Shown: one piece after another, positions 12,219 through 24,320 of the stretch
Position numbering within the stretch: the stretch's first letter is position 1
Layout: each line of letters starts with the position of its first letter
From: Straminergon stramineum
Taxonomy: Eukaryota > Streptophyta > Bryopsida > Hypnales > Calliergonaceae
DNA: 64,000 nt
Reading direction: 5' to 3'
Assembly (NCBI GenBank): GCA_963920665.1
Contig: OY987267.1
Location: 372,001 to 436,000, forward strand
Program-made: the position numbers and the translations under genes
Notes under the pieces: generated by a model
What the model saw: only the letters and a program-made list of their open reading frames with translations
Told to the model about the DNA's origin: nothing
Database searches by the model: none

Positions 12219-12375
12219 ATGTTTATTTTTTACTTAATTTAAAGATCAATTTGAAGAAAGTGAACACTTTAAGAAGAAACTATTATAATCAATGATTGAT
12301 AATTTCATAGTCATGTTTCTCTTAAAGTGTTCACTTTCTTCAAATTGATCTTTCAATTAAGTAAAAAATAAACAT
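12219..12375. repeat. apical hairpin of the foldback element
   Basis: About 57 bp on each side pair almost perfectly around a ~45-bp loop. This looks like a separate MITE next to the Harbinger element. However, the pairing continues seamlessly into the longer arms once Harbinger is removed, so it is the tip of the same foldback. Confidence 0.8.
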
Positions 12376-13589
12376 TAAGTAGTCTTAAATTTGATATATC
12401 ATAGACAATGAATGATTTAAAAATAAAAAAAAGAGCACATTAATGTCTATAAGAGATCGCTTTAAAATAAAAATATATATAATTCAAACATGTGGTTGAG
12501 GCTAATATAAATGCAATCATAAGTGAACATTCATAAATTTACATTGAAAATTGACAAACCAATTACTTTGTTATGAATGCAAAATTTGTGAATTTAATTT
12601 GAGACAAACATAATCACATTTAGGACCCTTGTTTGTTATTTATTGCAAATCTTCATATATTTTCTTGCTTTCACCATCTCTCTTTATAAACTATGTGTGT
12701 ATATTTTTTGTCAAATTTACTATCATAAACAAGTGCCTAAGACAAAAATCTTTAAAAATTCACAATTAATTCTATAATGCTTGAAAAAATACAAAACCAC
12801 TTGTGTTCTACACCACATGTATTTTTCTTTCTATGAAAAATAAACCTAAAATATTCCCATCCATCGAAGCTCATGAAAAAAACAAATTAGCCCTTAAATA
12901 CTCACTTTAAAAGCACAATACTTTATTTGTTAAGCACGTCAAAACTACAATTGGTCAATTTCAAGGTTTGTAGTTTAAAGAAGGTTTTATCCTTGAGCTT
13001 CAATTCTATGTAGGCACCTTGATTTATTGACAACATGGAATCAACATCATTCGCTCACGCTTTTACCAACCTGTTGGTGAGTTTTGTGTAAGCTCTTGTA
13101 TTTGGAAGACCTCGAATTGTCTTTACAACTTTTATATCTCTAAAACCCACCAAATAGTTGGAGTTTTTCGAATAAGGATTTTTATATAGTTCAATTTATT
13201 ATTTTTTTTGTCATTATTTAGGAATGAGAGAATCATTGATAGCTATGCTTAGCAATGTCAAGCCCTAATTGATTTCCAAAAACCAAAATCCTCCTTGCAT
13301 AATATGAAGCTTATATAGAAGGGTCCAATAAACTTATGAATTTTTGGATCCCATAGAGATTATAAGAACTTTAAGAGGCCTAAGGTAAATCAACCAATGA
13401 CAAGCCAACTCTCTAATGCAGACACCTACAAAACCACCCATTACAGTCTTCCATCAATCCATAGTAGACTTTATCTAAATAATAAAATTAGGACTTCATT
13501 TGGAAGGTTAACGGCCAAAATTAATGCTTTGGGTGATGGTGATGGAGTTATTAGTGATTGCTTTAGGAACTTCCCCCTTTCTAGTGTAA

Positions 13590-13880
13590 ATTCATTGTAA
13601 GAGTGAACTTTTTTATTCCTTTATGTCATACCCATGTTAGAAAATATTGTTACCGCTTTAAATGGTCTGATGACCATGATGTGTACACTTTTTGATGGTT
13701 TTGGAGTAGTCTAGAGACTATTTTGGGCTAACTAGGCAATACACTTCAAAAATTCATAACAAATTCATACTTTGTCAAAAATAAATAAAATTTTGATTGC
13801 TCTCTCCATTTCTCATGTTTGTCTTCATATGAAGAAAAAATTCAAATTTTAAAAAATATGAACAAGGCAAACTGGTCATT
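13590..13880 (+). repeat. dispersed repeat, second copy at 46290-46570
   Basis: Shares blocks such as GTTAGAAAATATT, GGTTTTGGAGTAGTCTA and AAAAATTCATAACAAATTCA, in the same order and spacing, with 46290-46570. In the second copy these blocks lie inside a TIR element (46144-46590), so this is probably a diverged copy of that element. Confidence 0.7.
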
Positions 13881-15160
13881 CTACTTGTCATAGGTTAGTT
13901 CACCTTATATTCATTAAAAGATGAATGAAATTTTGAATTGTAAATTGTACTGGAATTACACTAAAGTCTACTTCTTCATTACAAATATATACATATGTAA
14001 ATTGAAACTTTGAAAGTCATACAAAAAGTTTGATGTTTTGTATATACTATCTACCATCTAGTATTGCCACCATTTGTGAAAATTACAACTTGTATTTTAT
14101 GGTACATATTAGAAATGAAACTTCACAATTGCTTTATAGATACTTGATCCCACACCACTTGAATTGATTGAATGGTTTCTTGATTGTTCTTCACCCCATT
14201 GCAAAAAGTCTTTGATTATCTTCCAAAGTTTCTCTATGACATGGTAGATAGTATATAAAAGAAATCTAAATAGTTGTATGATTTCTAAATTATTCATTTT
14301 TCATTTTTTATGAAGTTGGAGTACACTTCATTGCAATTCCAATGCAATTTGAGTTTTCAAAATTGGTTCATTCATGAGCATCTTATAGCTTCTTGAAGTT
14401 ATTGAACTTTCCAGTGATAAAAGACTGAGAAATTCGTAAATTTATTAGACCCTATATTGAATTTCATACATTGTACACCTTCTAAATTTTATATAACAAT
14501 AACAAGCATCTTTTTCCTTAATCTCTAACTACCCAAGCCCCAAGGGATCTCCTCCTTCTAAAATCGCCACCAAATTGCCATTAACTTTCTAAAATGGAAG
14601 TAGAACTATTTATTTTGGAATCATTTTATGAAAAATCTAACCTTACGATCTTGTTCATTACTATTAATTTAGTCTTCCATTCAATTTTCAAAGAATTTGA
14701 CCTTAAAAATTTTGAGATATCTTCAATGAAACTTCATTTTTTTTTAAATAACAATGTTTTTACCTAGGCAAAATGACTTTGGGAGACTATATCTAAAATT
14801 CTCATAAAATAATTCTCTTAAAAGAAGAGTTTTTCTTTTAAATCCATCTAAAATTATGAATAGCTAGAAATGTGTATGCTAATTTTCTTAAGAATCGGAG
14901 TGATGGAATGATTTTTCAGAGCCTTGCAATCAATACAAGTAAATTGAAAAAACATTAATTTCACTTGAACATGGCTATTTAATACATGCTCTAACTAATC
15001 AAACCCTTATCCACTTATATTTAGCCATCCACCTAATGTCTAATGAATATTTTCAAAACTGCACTTCATTTAGTTAATATTCATTGAAGAAGCTTCCAAG
15101 AAAAAAAGTATACTATTTATATCAATACATTTGAAGAAATCAGTGTTCAGCTAAAGAAAA

Positions 15161-15290
15161 TTTAGCTGACGCGAAATTTCATTTTTTGTCAGAAACTGTG
15201 TTGGCCACAATGCAGTTTTCAGAAAACTACATTGCGGCCAACATAGTTTCTGTGTTTTTTGGCAAAAAATGAAATTTCACGTCAACTAAA
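15161..15290. repeat. 130-bp near-perfect palindrome
   Basis: The two ~63-bp arms pair with almost no loop (centre near 15222). Shared blocks include GAAATTTCATTTTTT and GAAACTGTGTTGGCC against their complements. A further 9 bp (GAAGAAATC / GATTTCTTC) pair outside it at 15133-15141 and 15295-15303. No coding potential. Confidence 0.8.
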
Positions 15291-15302
15291 CGCCGATTTC
15301 TT

Positions 15303-15445
15303 CTAAGGTAGGAGGCTCTTGAAGTGTCCATATAAGCCTACCTAACTCATCTTTGACAGAAATAGATATTTCAAACAATATGTCATTCATTCCTAGATAG
15401 GATTTGCAATTAGAACCCGGACACTTTAAGAGCCTCCTACCTTAG
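15303..15445. mobile_element. small TIR element (143 bp MITE)
   Basis: The ends are CTAAGGTAGGAGGCTCTT... and its complement, about 27 bp with one mismatch. It is internally AT-rich and non-coding. The same terminal sequence recurs at 40471-40874 and in altered form at 41334-41931. No clear target duplication. Confidence 0.7.
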
Positions 15446-16140
15446 TGATAAAAGGAATAAAGAATGCTCTACATGATTCAACGATATAGATATATTGAAG
15501 GATTTTTTTATTATTTTATTATAAATTTTTTAATTAACTTTCTTATTTTTAGATAGAGCCTTGATAAATTAACTCCTAAGCACTCCATCATCCAATTGAT
15601 GGACAATGAATGTTGGAAAAAGTGAATTTCATCCAATTAGTATTCATTAAAAAATCTTCAAGAAAAATCTTCAAGAAAAATCAAGAAATCTTCAAGAAAA
15701 ATATGTATTAATGGGAAAAAAAATGTTCTACTTCATCCAATGATATAGATTTGTTGAAAGATTTTCAATTATTTGTCAAAAAATTTCAAAAATACTATAC
15801 CAAGCTATTAAGACTAGCATTTCATGTTGAATATTTAACTAAAGTTGGAAAATCAAATTTAGCAAATGTTATAAATAGGAACATTGCTTCAAAATTTGCA
15901 TATCCTCTATACATTTAAAAAAAAATTAAAGAAAACAATTCCCCTAAATTTTTGTACATCTTTGTTTAGAATGATTTTTTTGCTTATCCAAATAACCAAG
16001 GTACAATAATCTTTGTACATTTAGCTGGAGCACTTGAGGGTGAAGGAACTTAGGGCAGACTTCCATGTGATGGAATCGGCTAAACATGGCAGCAGAAGAT
16101 ACAAAAAGTTTTCCGGAACTCCACATGACAGTGTGCAATA

Positions 16141-16481
16141 CGTTTTGTGGGCTTGTGGCGTGAGGCTCGTCAAGAGTGCTCGGCTCGTTCGCTAATCCGT
16201 CCTTGGAATTTTGTCCCGTAGCCCAGTTTCGGTGTTTTTGAGGCCTTCTTCTGATTGCACTCGTCCTGCACTTGCTGCCTGCCTTGCTTTCTAAGTTACT
16301 GGTGTGGTCTGGTCTTTAATTTAGGGTGGAGCTCTCCGTTGCTCCGTCCGTTTTCAGCATTGACACAGAAACCCTACCTTTTCTTGAGCTGCTGCTCGTA
16401 GTTGATCTTGTCTTTTATAAACCTTGGGTTGTTGGTTGGTTGGTTTGCTTGCTTGCCGGCAAGGCTTGACGCTCGCGCACC
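16141..16481 (+). promoter_or_regulatory. probable promoter / 5' UTR of the G-patch/KOW gene
   Basis: GC content steps up about 340 bp before the coding start, in a stretch with no repeats. There is a TTTATAAA-like motif at 16413-16419, about 65 bp upstream of the ATG; whether it is a working TATA element is not known. Confidence 0.4.
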
Positions 16482-17777
16482 ATGGCGCAGCGTGAGCCTG
16501 CAGCGCCGATGAAAGTCTCTTTCTCGATCCCTAAGTCCTCTTTCTCGCAGCGCCGTCCTCCTTTGCCTCCCAAGGCTCCGTCGTCATCGGCGGACGCGGT
16601 GGAGTATGTGACGAGCGTGGACGCCGAGGCCGGCGTGGTGCTGGCTAACCCTCGGGCCGCCCGCGGGGCCCGCGTGGTGCCGAAGCAGGAGAACTCCTGG
16701 CGGCCGGAGGAGCGCATGAAGAACATTCGGATGGAAGCGGATGCGACGAGGTCCACCGAGGAGACTTTCGAGATGGAGACGATGGGTGCCGGGCCGAAAC
16801 CGAATGTCGTGTATGGATTGACCGTGATGAAGACTCGTGGGGACGAGGACGGGGCTGAGGGTCCGAGGCAGACGATTTCGTTGAAAGAATTGGAGGATCA
16901 GAAGCTGCGGGAGGATATGTTGAATTTGCCGGAGGAAGCGACGCTGGAGACGTACGACGAGTTGCCGGTGGAAGAGTTTGGTGAAGCGCTTTTGCGAGGC
17001 ATGGGGTGGGAGAAAGGCAAGCCGGTTGGGCGAAACGCGAAGGCGGTGGTGGAGCCGATTGAATTTGAGAAGAGGCAGGGGACATTAGGGTTAGGGGCGG
17101 TTCCGGCACCGCCAAAGGAAATTAACAAAAAGTATATCAAGCCAGGTGAGTCTCGGCCGAAGCAGCGACCAGACTTGGGGGCAGCTGCGATCGGTCGAAC
17201 TAGGAATACTGGGGAGCCAGATACGAAGCTGGTGAGGCGAGGTGTGGTGAAAGGAAAGATTATGTCGATTATTGCGGGCCCGCATTGTGGGCGCAGTGGA
17301 GAGGTCGTTTCTATCGATGATGAAGGTGGCAAAAGCTCTGAAGTTCTAGTCAAATTGATCAAGAGTGGAGAGAGAGTGGTTGTTTATGACGATGAGCTTG
17401 CAGATGTGGGGTCGTGGGAAGAGGAGTCTGCCATGAAGAAGACAGGGGAGCTGTCTACTGCAAATGGGAAAGCAGAAAAAAGTCAGGATAGGCACAGGAC
17501 AAGAACGGAAGAATCGAGAGGGAAAACCTTGTCTGAGAAGCATCGAGAGGATGAGAGGCATTCAAAGAGGAGCCATCGACACCGGGAGGAAGAGGATGAG
17601 AGGTATTCCAAGAGAGGCCATGGACACCATGAGGAAGAGGATGATAGATATGCAAAGAGAGGCCATCGGTACACTGAAGGAGAGGATGAGAGATATGCAA
17701 AGAGAGGACATCGGCGCAGTGACGGTGACAGGAGAGATGAGAGACGGGGTCATAAAGACCGGAGTGAGAGAAGATAG
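16482..17777 (+). CDS. MOS2: G-patch and KOW domain protein, MOS2/GPKOW-like (intronless)
   Basis: 431 residues in one exon. The N-terminal KVSFSIPKSSF is the signature seen at the start of plant MOS2 proteins; ENSWRPEERMKN at 70-81 is also shared. The G-patch lies at about 164-207 (FGEALLRGMGW, then the G-rich region ending TLGLGAVP). One KOW-type domain lies at about 254-310 (GKIMSIIAGPHCGRSGEVVSI). Homologues are nuclear RNA-binding, spliceosome-associated proteins; Arabidopsis MOS2 is needed for immunity and microRNA processing. Unlike MOS2/GPKOW there is no second KOW domain. Instead residues 335-431 are charged repeats of an EDERYAKRGH type. The gene may be a C-terminally altered paralogue or lineage variant; a frameshift near the 3' end is possible, but I saw no KOW2 in other frames downstream. 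Confidence 0.85.
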   Translation: MAQREPAAPMKVSFSIPKSSFSQRRPPLPPKAPSSSADAVEYVTSVDAEAGVVLANPRAARGARVVPKQENSWRPEERMKNIRMEADATRSTEETFEMETMGAGPKPNVVYGLTVMKTRGDEDGAEGPRQTISLKELEDQKLREDMLNLPEEATLETYDELPVEEFGEALLRGMGWEKGKPVGRNAKAVVEPIEFEKRQGTLGLGAVPAPPKEINKKYIKPGESRPKQRPDLGAAAIGRTRNTGEPDTKLVRRGVVKGKIMSIIAGPHCGRSGEVVSIDDEGGKSSEVLVKLIKSGERVVVYDDELADVGSWEEESAMKKTGELSTANGKAEKSQDRHRTRTEESRGKTLSEKHREDERHSKRSHRHREEEDERYSKRGHGHHEEEDDRYAKRGHRYTEGEDERYAKRGHRRSDGDRRDERRGHKDRSERR

Positions 17778-20417
17778 AGTAAGCAAATGGGTTGATTGGA
17801 GAGTAGTTGCAAACTGCTATCGTGACATCGAGGACGTCTGTAGTAGTCCTTGTCTGTACGCCCACAAATGGCATAATTCCAAACCGAACAAGCGGAAAAG
17901 GAAAAAGGAACAGAAATAGAGTTAATGCATAAAGCATACCGACAGTAACCTTAGGCTGACTGATAAACACTTGAACAACTCTTTCAACTCCTTATCGCAT
18001 TGTTGACACTCTTGACATCCTCAGAAATCTTGTTGGAATGCCACCTTTTTTTTGTGAGAACAAGAACTTCAACCTGACAATCTAAGTATCTTCAATCTAA
18101 CAATCTGTTTGCTGGAGTATCATCTTTGAGCTGCCTACATCAGCACCTACACTTTTCATGGCTTGAATTGGTAAGCTTTCTACCAACGTCTGATGCTTTT
18201 CGTTTGGGGGGTTTCGTTGTATCTTCTGTTGATAATTTTAACTCAATTCACTGATTATAGGGATTCACTGATTTGATGTCATGATGTTCTTCATTCGCAG
18301 AAATACGTGGAATACCGACCATAAGTTGGGCGGGAATCGCAACCTGCGCTGGAAGCAGGTAAACGAACGTGGACGTGGCCTTGTGGAATTCTTCACTTAC
18401 CCGCCGTTCGTTGTTGTGATTTCCTGTGAACTATTCACTATGTCATTGGGTCACGTGTACATATTGCTGTTAAAAGTTCTTTTATTTTCCCACAAACAAA
18501 TGCAGTGTTCTTCATCGATTCTAGTGATATTAAATTTGATTCATTTGATTATACTTTTTAGAATATGATCAATCAAACTGGACATTTTAATACCATGAAT
18601 TCTCGGGTAAAAGAATCTTCTGCTCAGGTCTTGGCGACACGTAAAAAAGTTTGTCATTGTGGATTTTCAGGCATTGTAATGCTTAACGGGATCAAGAGGT
18701 GGGCTATATAGTGGTGAATCGCCGGTATTCAAAATCTCAGCTCAAAGAAGGGTTTAAAACCATACGCTGGCAATGCACCTCTTCTTCTGCCTGGCAATTT
18801 GATTTTGTGGATGGATGGTGACGCTCAATTGTGGAGCTTCTTCTGATATGCAGTTTGAAGTGATTTAGTTGGACCTTTGAAGATTCTGTAGGTCAAACGC
18901 AATGGAATGAGCTCAGAGAGGCAGTTCGATTGCAAGCCAGGATATTATTCTGCCTGCCTATTGAAATGTTACGGGGTCACGCAAATTGATCCTCTTGCAT
19001 TTACTTTCCTACTATCGGTACTAAAGTCTTCGATGTCAAAGTTTGCGAACATGACCTTATCTGAGGTAGAGGATACTACTACTGTTACGATATAATCTCG
19101 CTCCTAAACTGACCCCAGTTACCAACAGCAATTCATCCATTCACTCCGTTGGTCTTCAGTTTGCAATTTAGGTGTAATTGTGTTACGCAATGTAAGCATG
19201 ACTACGCTAAATGTCCATTTGCTGTCATCTTTCAATGGAAAATGGGGTTGTGTAGTCGCTTGGAGTGGTCCACAACATCTACTTTTGAATGATTGTATAA
19301 AATTTTCATTAGCACTGATGATATCAAGAGAGTTTGGCTCTTGAACCCAATCTCTCCATGTCGTCAATGTCTCTATATTGACTTGTTGTGCATATAGCAT
19401 ATGATGATTTCTATTTTAAAAATGTTATTCTATTCAATAGTTGTTTTCTTTTAGGCATTTAAATGCCCCAAAGCATCATAAATAATTGGGGAGTACTAAG
19501 CTTGAAGGAAATTTTGTAGAAAAATTGGATGATGCCAAATAGTTCTAATTTTTTTGAATGAATTTAGATGAAATCGCCAATTATAAATGAAATTCATCTA
19601 CACATGTATATGGAAAGATAGTTCTATCAAAAATATAGATGAATACTAAAATATTTGGCTTCATCATTTTCCTATATGTTGTCAATTCATTACTTTTCCA
19701 TATGTTAAAATAAAAACCTTGCTACTTAAGTGAAAACCAACTTGAATTGTTATACAATTTTTTTTCTACTTACAACATTATATGAATTTTTAAAATTTTA
19801 AAGATTTCCTTCAAAAAGATACTCTTGAAGCATGAATTGTTCAATTTCCATTGGTTACCTCAAAGAACTCTTCAACTCCCATTGGTTGCCTAGGAAACTT
19901 TATAGTAGTTTTAGGTGAAGCTAGTAGGTGGTCTATACATACCAAATTATAGATGGCAGAATTAGAGGATTTATGGAACCTCCTACCTTATGTCAAATTA
20001 CTCATTTGGATAAGTTTCAACAAAAATCCAAAGCTCATTAGATAGATGTTAATCCCATTTAGTGAATAGTAATGTACTATTGTCTAAGGATTGAAGGAAT
20101 GGAGGTGTTGTATTGACATAAGCTAAATACATGTGAGGAAATTCGAATTGGACCTTATTTGAAAAGCTAGCTAATACTATTGTACTTGGAAATTTTGACA
20201 TAACTTTTCATTACATAATTGTTTGTTTATTTGAAAGGTTTTCTTTTAAATTGTGCATTATTTTTGTTTTTGTTTTTGTTTGGCAAATACAACATTAAAT
20301 TGTGCATTTTTAAGAATCAAGAACATTGCAATTATATTGTAGTGAATGAGAATCATTGAGTGATGAATCCTTAAACATTGTACTAGTCATTGAAGAAAGC
20401 ACCCTTTTGAGTACTAT

Positions 20418-20600
20418 GTGAATCATTTGCTTAAAAAATCCAAGGCCACTCATTCAAGGTCAAATTGTTGTGCAAGATCTCCCATTTTCACACAAAATTT
20501 TATACATGAACATTTGTACTTTTGTCTTGCACTTTTGTCTTACATAGAAGGATTCTCTATCATCCATTGGACATTAAACTTCTACGGCATCCTTCAAAGG
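20418..20600 (+). repeat. dispersed ~160-bp repeat, copy 1 of 4
   Basis: Carries GTGAATCATTTGCTT, then CACACAAAATTT, ACTTTTGTCTTA and CATCCATTGGACA, in the same order as copies at 54232-54400 (+), 52512-52660 (-) and 62856-62995 (-). Confidence 0.7.
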
Positions 20601-23600
20601 TTAATTAGTAATTGATTCAAGTCATTTTGATCATTCTTTTGGCAATCCCAAAGAGTTTCTATAACTTCCACATGTCTTATCCCTATGTTCCAATTGCCAA
20701 ATCTTATGTTATATGGAAAGAAATTTTGTGCCACTTCCTGATGTCAAGTGAAGGATAGTTTGTCAAAATCTTGAGAAAATAATCCCTTGGTGCTTGGTGC
20801 CTTAAGAAGTTTTCTAGAATTCCTTCTAATCCCTTAGCACTCCAACATCCCAATTCTAGACAATGAATAGAGAGTTTTTAGGTGTTTTCTTTACCACAAA
20901 ACTTCTCATTCATTCAAACCAATGCTTGACTTTTTAAAACCATAATTTTGTATATAGAATATGATGAAATTGAGGTAAATAATATAAATTTATCAAAATC
21001 ATATAAGAAGAAACTTGAAAAAATTCAAGAAAGGATTTAGATGCTTCGAAGCTAAACCAACCTTTATCCTATGTCTAAGTGCCCCGAGGATAGATGACAA
21101 ATTTAGTTGTGTTAAAAAATATGTCTTCATTAACCTTTTTGATGTTTGTATCAGAAGACATATTGTTAAGTTTCATTATTAGAAATTACTCTTCTACCAT
21201 CAAATTTTGAAAGATATTCATAAATCTCTTTCAAAACAATTTTAAAGCAATTTTTTAAAAATTCACCAAAAATGTAATTTCTGTTTTATAAAATCTAAAT
21301 ATTTATATAGTTGGTCAAAATTTATTTTTTTATTGATTAGTGCAAAATGGAAAAAAGATTTAAAGACAAAAACATCAATACTTTCTCTTACTAGTAAATT
21401 TTTTAACACTAGGCAAATATTGAACACATTGAGCTATTTTCCTGACAAAAATTTCTTGCCTAGTGTGATCTCAATTTGGAACAAAAGAAAATGAAAGATA
21501 ACTGGATCTACAATGCATTGAAATATTGAAAATTTGGAAAAAAAAAATAAGTTGCTCAAAATTGGACAAATCAATGCCACTATTAAATGGTTGATTGGTT
21601 ATTTGAGATTTATAGTACTGTGATCATACAATTTCCTATGATTAAATTTTAATTTTTTTCATGAAATTATTAGCAATCTCAAGAGATATCTACAACATAT
21701 TGTTTTGAAAATTTTCAATACTCGATTAATATTTTGAGAATTTTCAAAGTTGAATGCATAGGTTACTTGTATATGCCACTAGATTCTTCTTAAGTGGGTA
21801 CACTTGAAGAGGAAAATGCATTAATTCTCTCAAAACATACGATTTCAAATTTGGTGGAAATCATTTAATAGAGTCTCATTGTGAAGCTCTTTAGATCAAA
21901 TAGAATGTGCAAAAAACTTGTGGCCCAATTCACTTCTTTAACCCTTGAGAATCCTTATGTCTATTGATTGGATTACAAATGATTTCAAGAACTTCTTGTG
22001 GAGATACACAAAAAAAATGAAGTACATTTAAGTATATTGAGAAAGCAAATTTGATCTACTCTTTGGCAATGTGACCAACAAAGGCACTTTGTGCTTCATG
22101 ATTTTGGGGCAAGGTTTTGAATCAATTCATGTAGGGATATGATGAAAACTAAAACTAAACAAACGAAGATCTTATGGCTAGGTTCTTCTCAAGCTAGAAT
22201 TTATTTTGCCTAAAAATGCTTTAGACCGCTCTATAACATCATGTTGGAGTTGCACTAGCCATGAAACAATTGATTTGAAGATCCCAATGAGAAATACATC
22301 AATGGCTTGGAAATTTGGACTCATGCTAATGTAATGACAATTGAAAAATATTACATATATTCACACCATTCACAATTCTTAAACATAAGTCTTGAAATGT
22401 AGGGAGGTCAATGGTGGTAAATTGGTCATTGTCAAAAGAACTAGTTCTAGTTGGCTAGCAACTTCACTAAAATTATAATTTTGTAAATGTGAATAATAGT
22501 TAGTATGAAAATTAGTATGACCAATCTAACAATGACATCCCTCTACACCATAAATGCTATAGCATGCGCCACCACTACAAGTGATGTTGAATGGAATGTT
22601 CTTATGATAAATAATTTAGACTACCATTTAAATGTAGTGAACAAAGGCATTGAACAAGTGCACAAATACAAATTGATATTATTTGGTTAATATTTTGAGA
22701 AATATTTTGTTTGCTGGTTTATTTATTTCCTTGGACAAATATAACTTCATACAAGAGTGTTCCAAGCTCAAGAACTCATACTCTTACCACTTCTCTATTT
22801 GATAATATAGATACAACTTTTTTGCCTAAAATTACAACATAGGAAAATAATGATGAAATGACCAAATTGTTCAATTGGTAGTTGGATTGACCAACTCATT
22901 CATTTTCATCAACTATAGAAAGAAAAAAAAAAGATGACCTCTTCATTCAATGAAAAAACTTTACAACAAACTTACTCCTTTATATGTTTCCCCTGTCTCA
23001 CAAACAAGCGAACAACACTTATTTTGATCACCAATTTTGGCAAAGGCATTGCCAACTACAATAATCATCTTTGACCTTTGTTGACTTCATAAGCATGTGA
23101 AAGTCTAACTATCATTAGCCAATGGATACAAGTTGATTATGCCACCTAAAATTGTAGACAATGGGTACATACATATTACACACTAAGGTAGGTGAGCCAT
23201 TATGGGCAAAATCATATTAGTAGTGTATATTTCAAAGCTCAAATGTTATACAACCATAACAATTTTGTCCACAATGAATTTGCTCCCATTTGTGTCTAAT
23301 TATCTCATTTACCTTAGTACAACCTATTGCAAAATTTGCAACAACAAACTATGTAGCAACTAGTTTGTTCTTTAAATTCCAAAACTTCAAGGAAAATGTG
23401 ACCATCCTCATGACAAATGAACTTGTGACACATTTCATGATACTACGCTTATGCTATAGTGGATGAGAATGTAGACCACCCAAACATTTGTGCAAGTATA
23501 GATTTTAGGTCACTACCAATGAAACTCATAGCTTTTGCATATGGTATCCAAATGAAGCAATTCATTTGTTGACAAGGACAAGTTAAAACTTGATCAGTCT

Positions 23601-24320
23601 AATCCCAAGAACTACGCTCAGATACACAACTGTCAGTGCAAAATGATTTAGTTTGCTAAGAAACGAAGCACTAGATCAGTAACCACCGTGCAGCAGGAAT
23701 CTTTCACATGATAAAACCTTATGCACGATACTTTTGCTTTGAAATTGCAAGTGCTGGTAACTATAAGGAGGCAACAGACTCCACCTTCTTTAGTGCTGTC
23801 GAAGTAAATAGTGCGAACTAAGTGTTATTTCGAGCAAAGTCATCCTAAATCAAGTGATTAAAGAGCTGTGAACGACAATGGCTCATTGGCTTAACGAACT
23901 CTCGCTTCTCGCTTGTTCCAATGGAGCTCAACTTTGCAAAACAAGGTGTCATGGAATCCTTTCTTTTCAAGACATGCCACCACAATTCAGAAGGCGCTCA
24001 ACAAGGGTTCTCTAGAATGTCATGAGTAAAGGAGCTGATCTGAGATCCATCCTGCCAAACTTGAAGAACAGAATGTCATCATCATCTTATTCCAATCCGT
24101 GGTATAATAGCAAAGGCAGTATGCGTGGAATTCCGAATCCTACCTCGACAGAATCTCTACACAGGGATAGCCAGCTTCGACACTTCGTTCAGCAGCATCT
24201 CACCTGGGCCTGCGAATGCTTCCCATTTGACCCACGGTGCCTGTGAAGGCTTGTTGCAAGCAAGCCTGGTCCATGCATCATGATCCTGGGCGGACTGCCT
24301 TCATATGGCTAGCATATGCT

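Larger units (their letters stand above)
5296..12918. mobile_element. large foldback (long inverted-repeat) element, carrying two later insertions
   Basis: The left arm is 5296-5515 + 6826-7148. The right arm, roughly 12314-12918, is its near-identical reverse complement. Blocks of over 200 and 300 bp match with only a few, mostly transition, differences. Removing the two insertions leaves a palindrome of about 1.25 kb whose arms meet at a ~45-bp loop (about 12270-12313). The outer ends begin near TTGTGCTTTTAAAGTGAG. No convincing target-site duplication was found: the flanks TTTGTATG and TTTGTTAAG are only similar. The element has no coding capacity of its own. Its arms carry two of the seven copies of a core motif dispersed through this window, so it belongs to a local TIR/MITE superfamily. 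Confidence 0.85.
12919..16140. other. AT-rich intergenic DNA with repeat copies and a short hairpin
   Basis: No gene is supported. It holds a ~290-bp repeat copy at 13590-13880, a 130-bp palindrome at 15161-15290 abutting a small TIR element at 15303-15445, and a short tandem of CTTCAAGAAAAAT-like units at 15650-15705. Confidence 0.6.

Noticed and set aside
12219..12375. Independent hairpin MITE next to the Harbinger element
   Set aside because: Its pairing continues without a break into the longer arms once the Harbinger element is removed, so it is the tip of the larger foldback.
17464..17919. 151-codon plus frame overlapping the 3' end of the G-patch gene
   Set aside because: It is the shifted frame of the repetitive charged tail. 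Its product is a low-complexity repeat and shows no KOW2 domain.
18281..18568. Possible extra exon of the G-patch gene near 18300-18360
   Set aside because: Good-looking splice signals, but the translated segment matches no part of MOS2/GPKOW that I recognise and the upstream frame has already stopped.
24022..24246. 74-codon plus frame
   Set aside because: It lies in the probable 3' region of the minus-strand small protein gene and has no motif.
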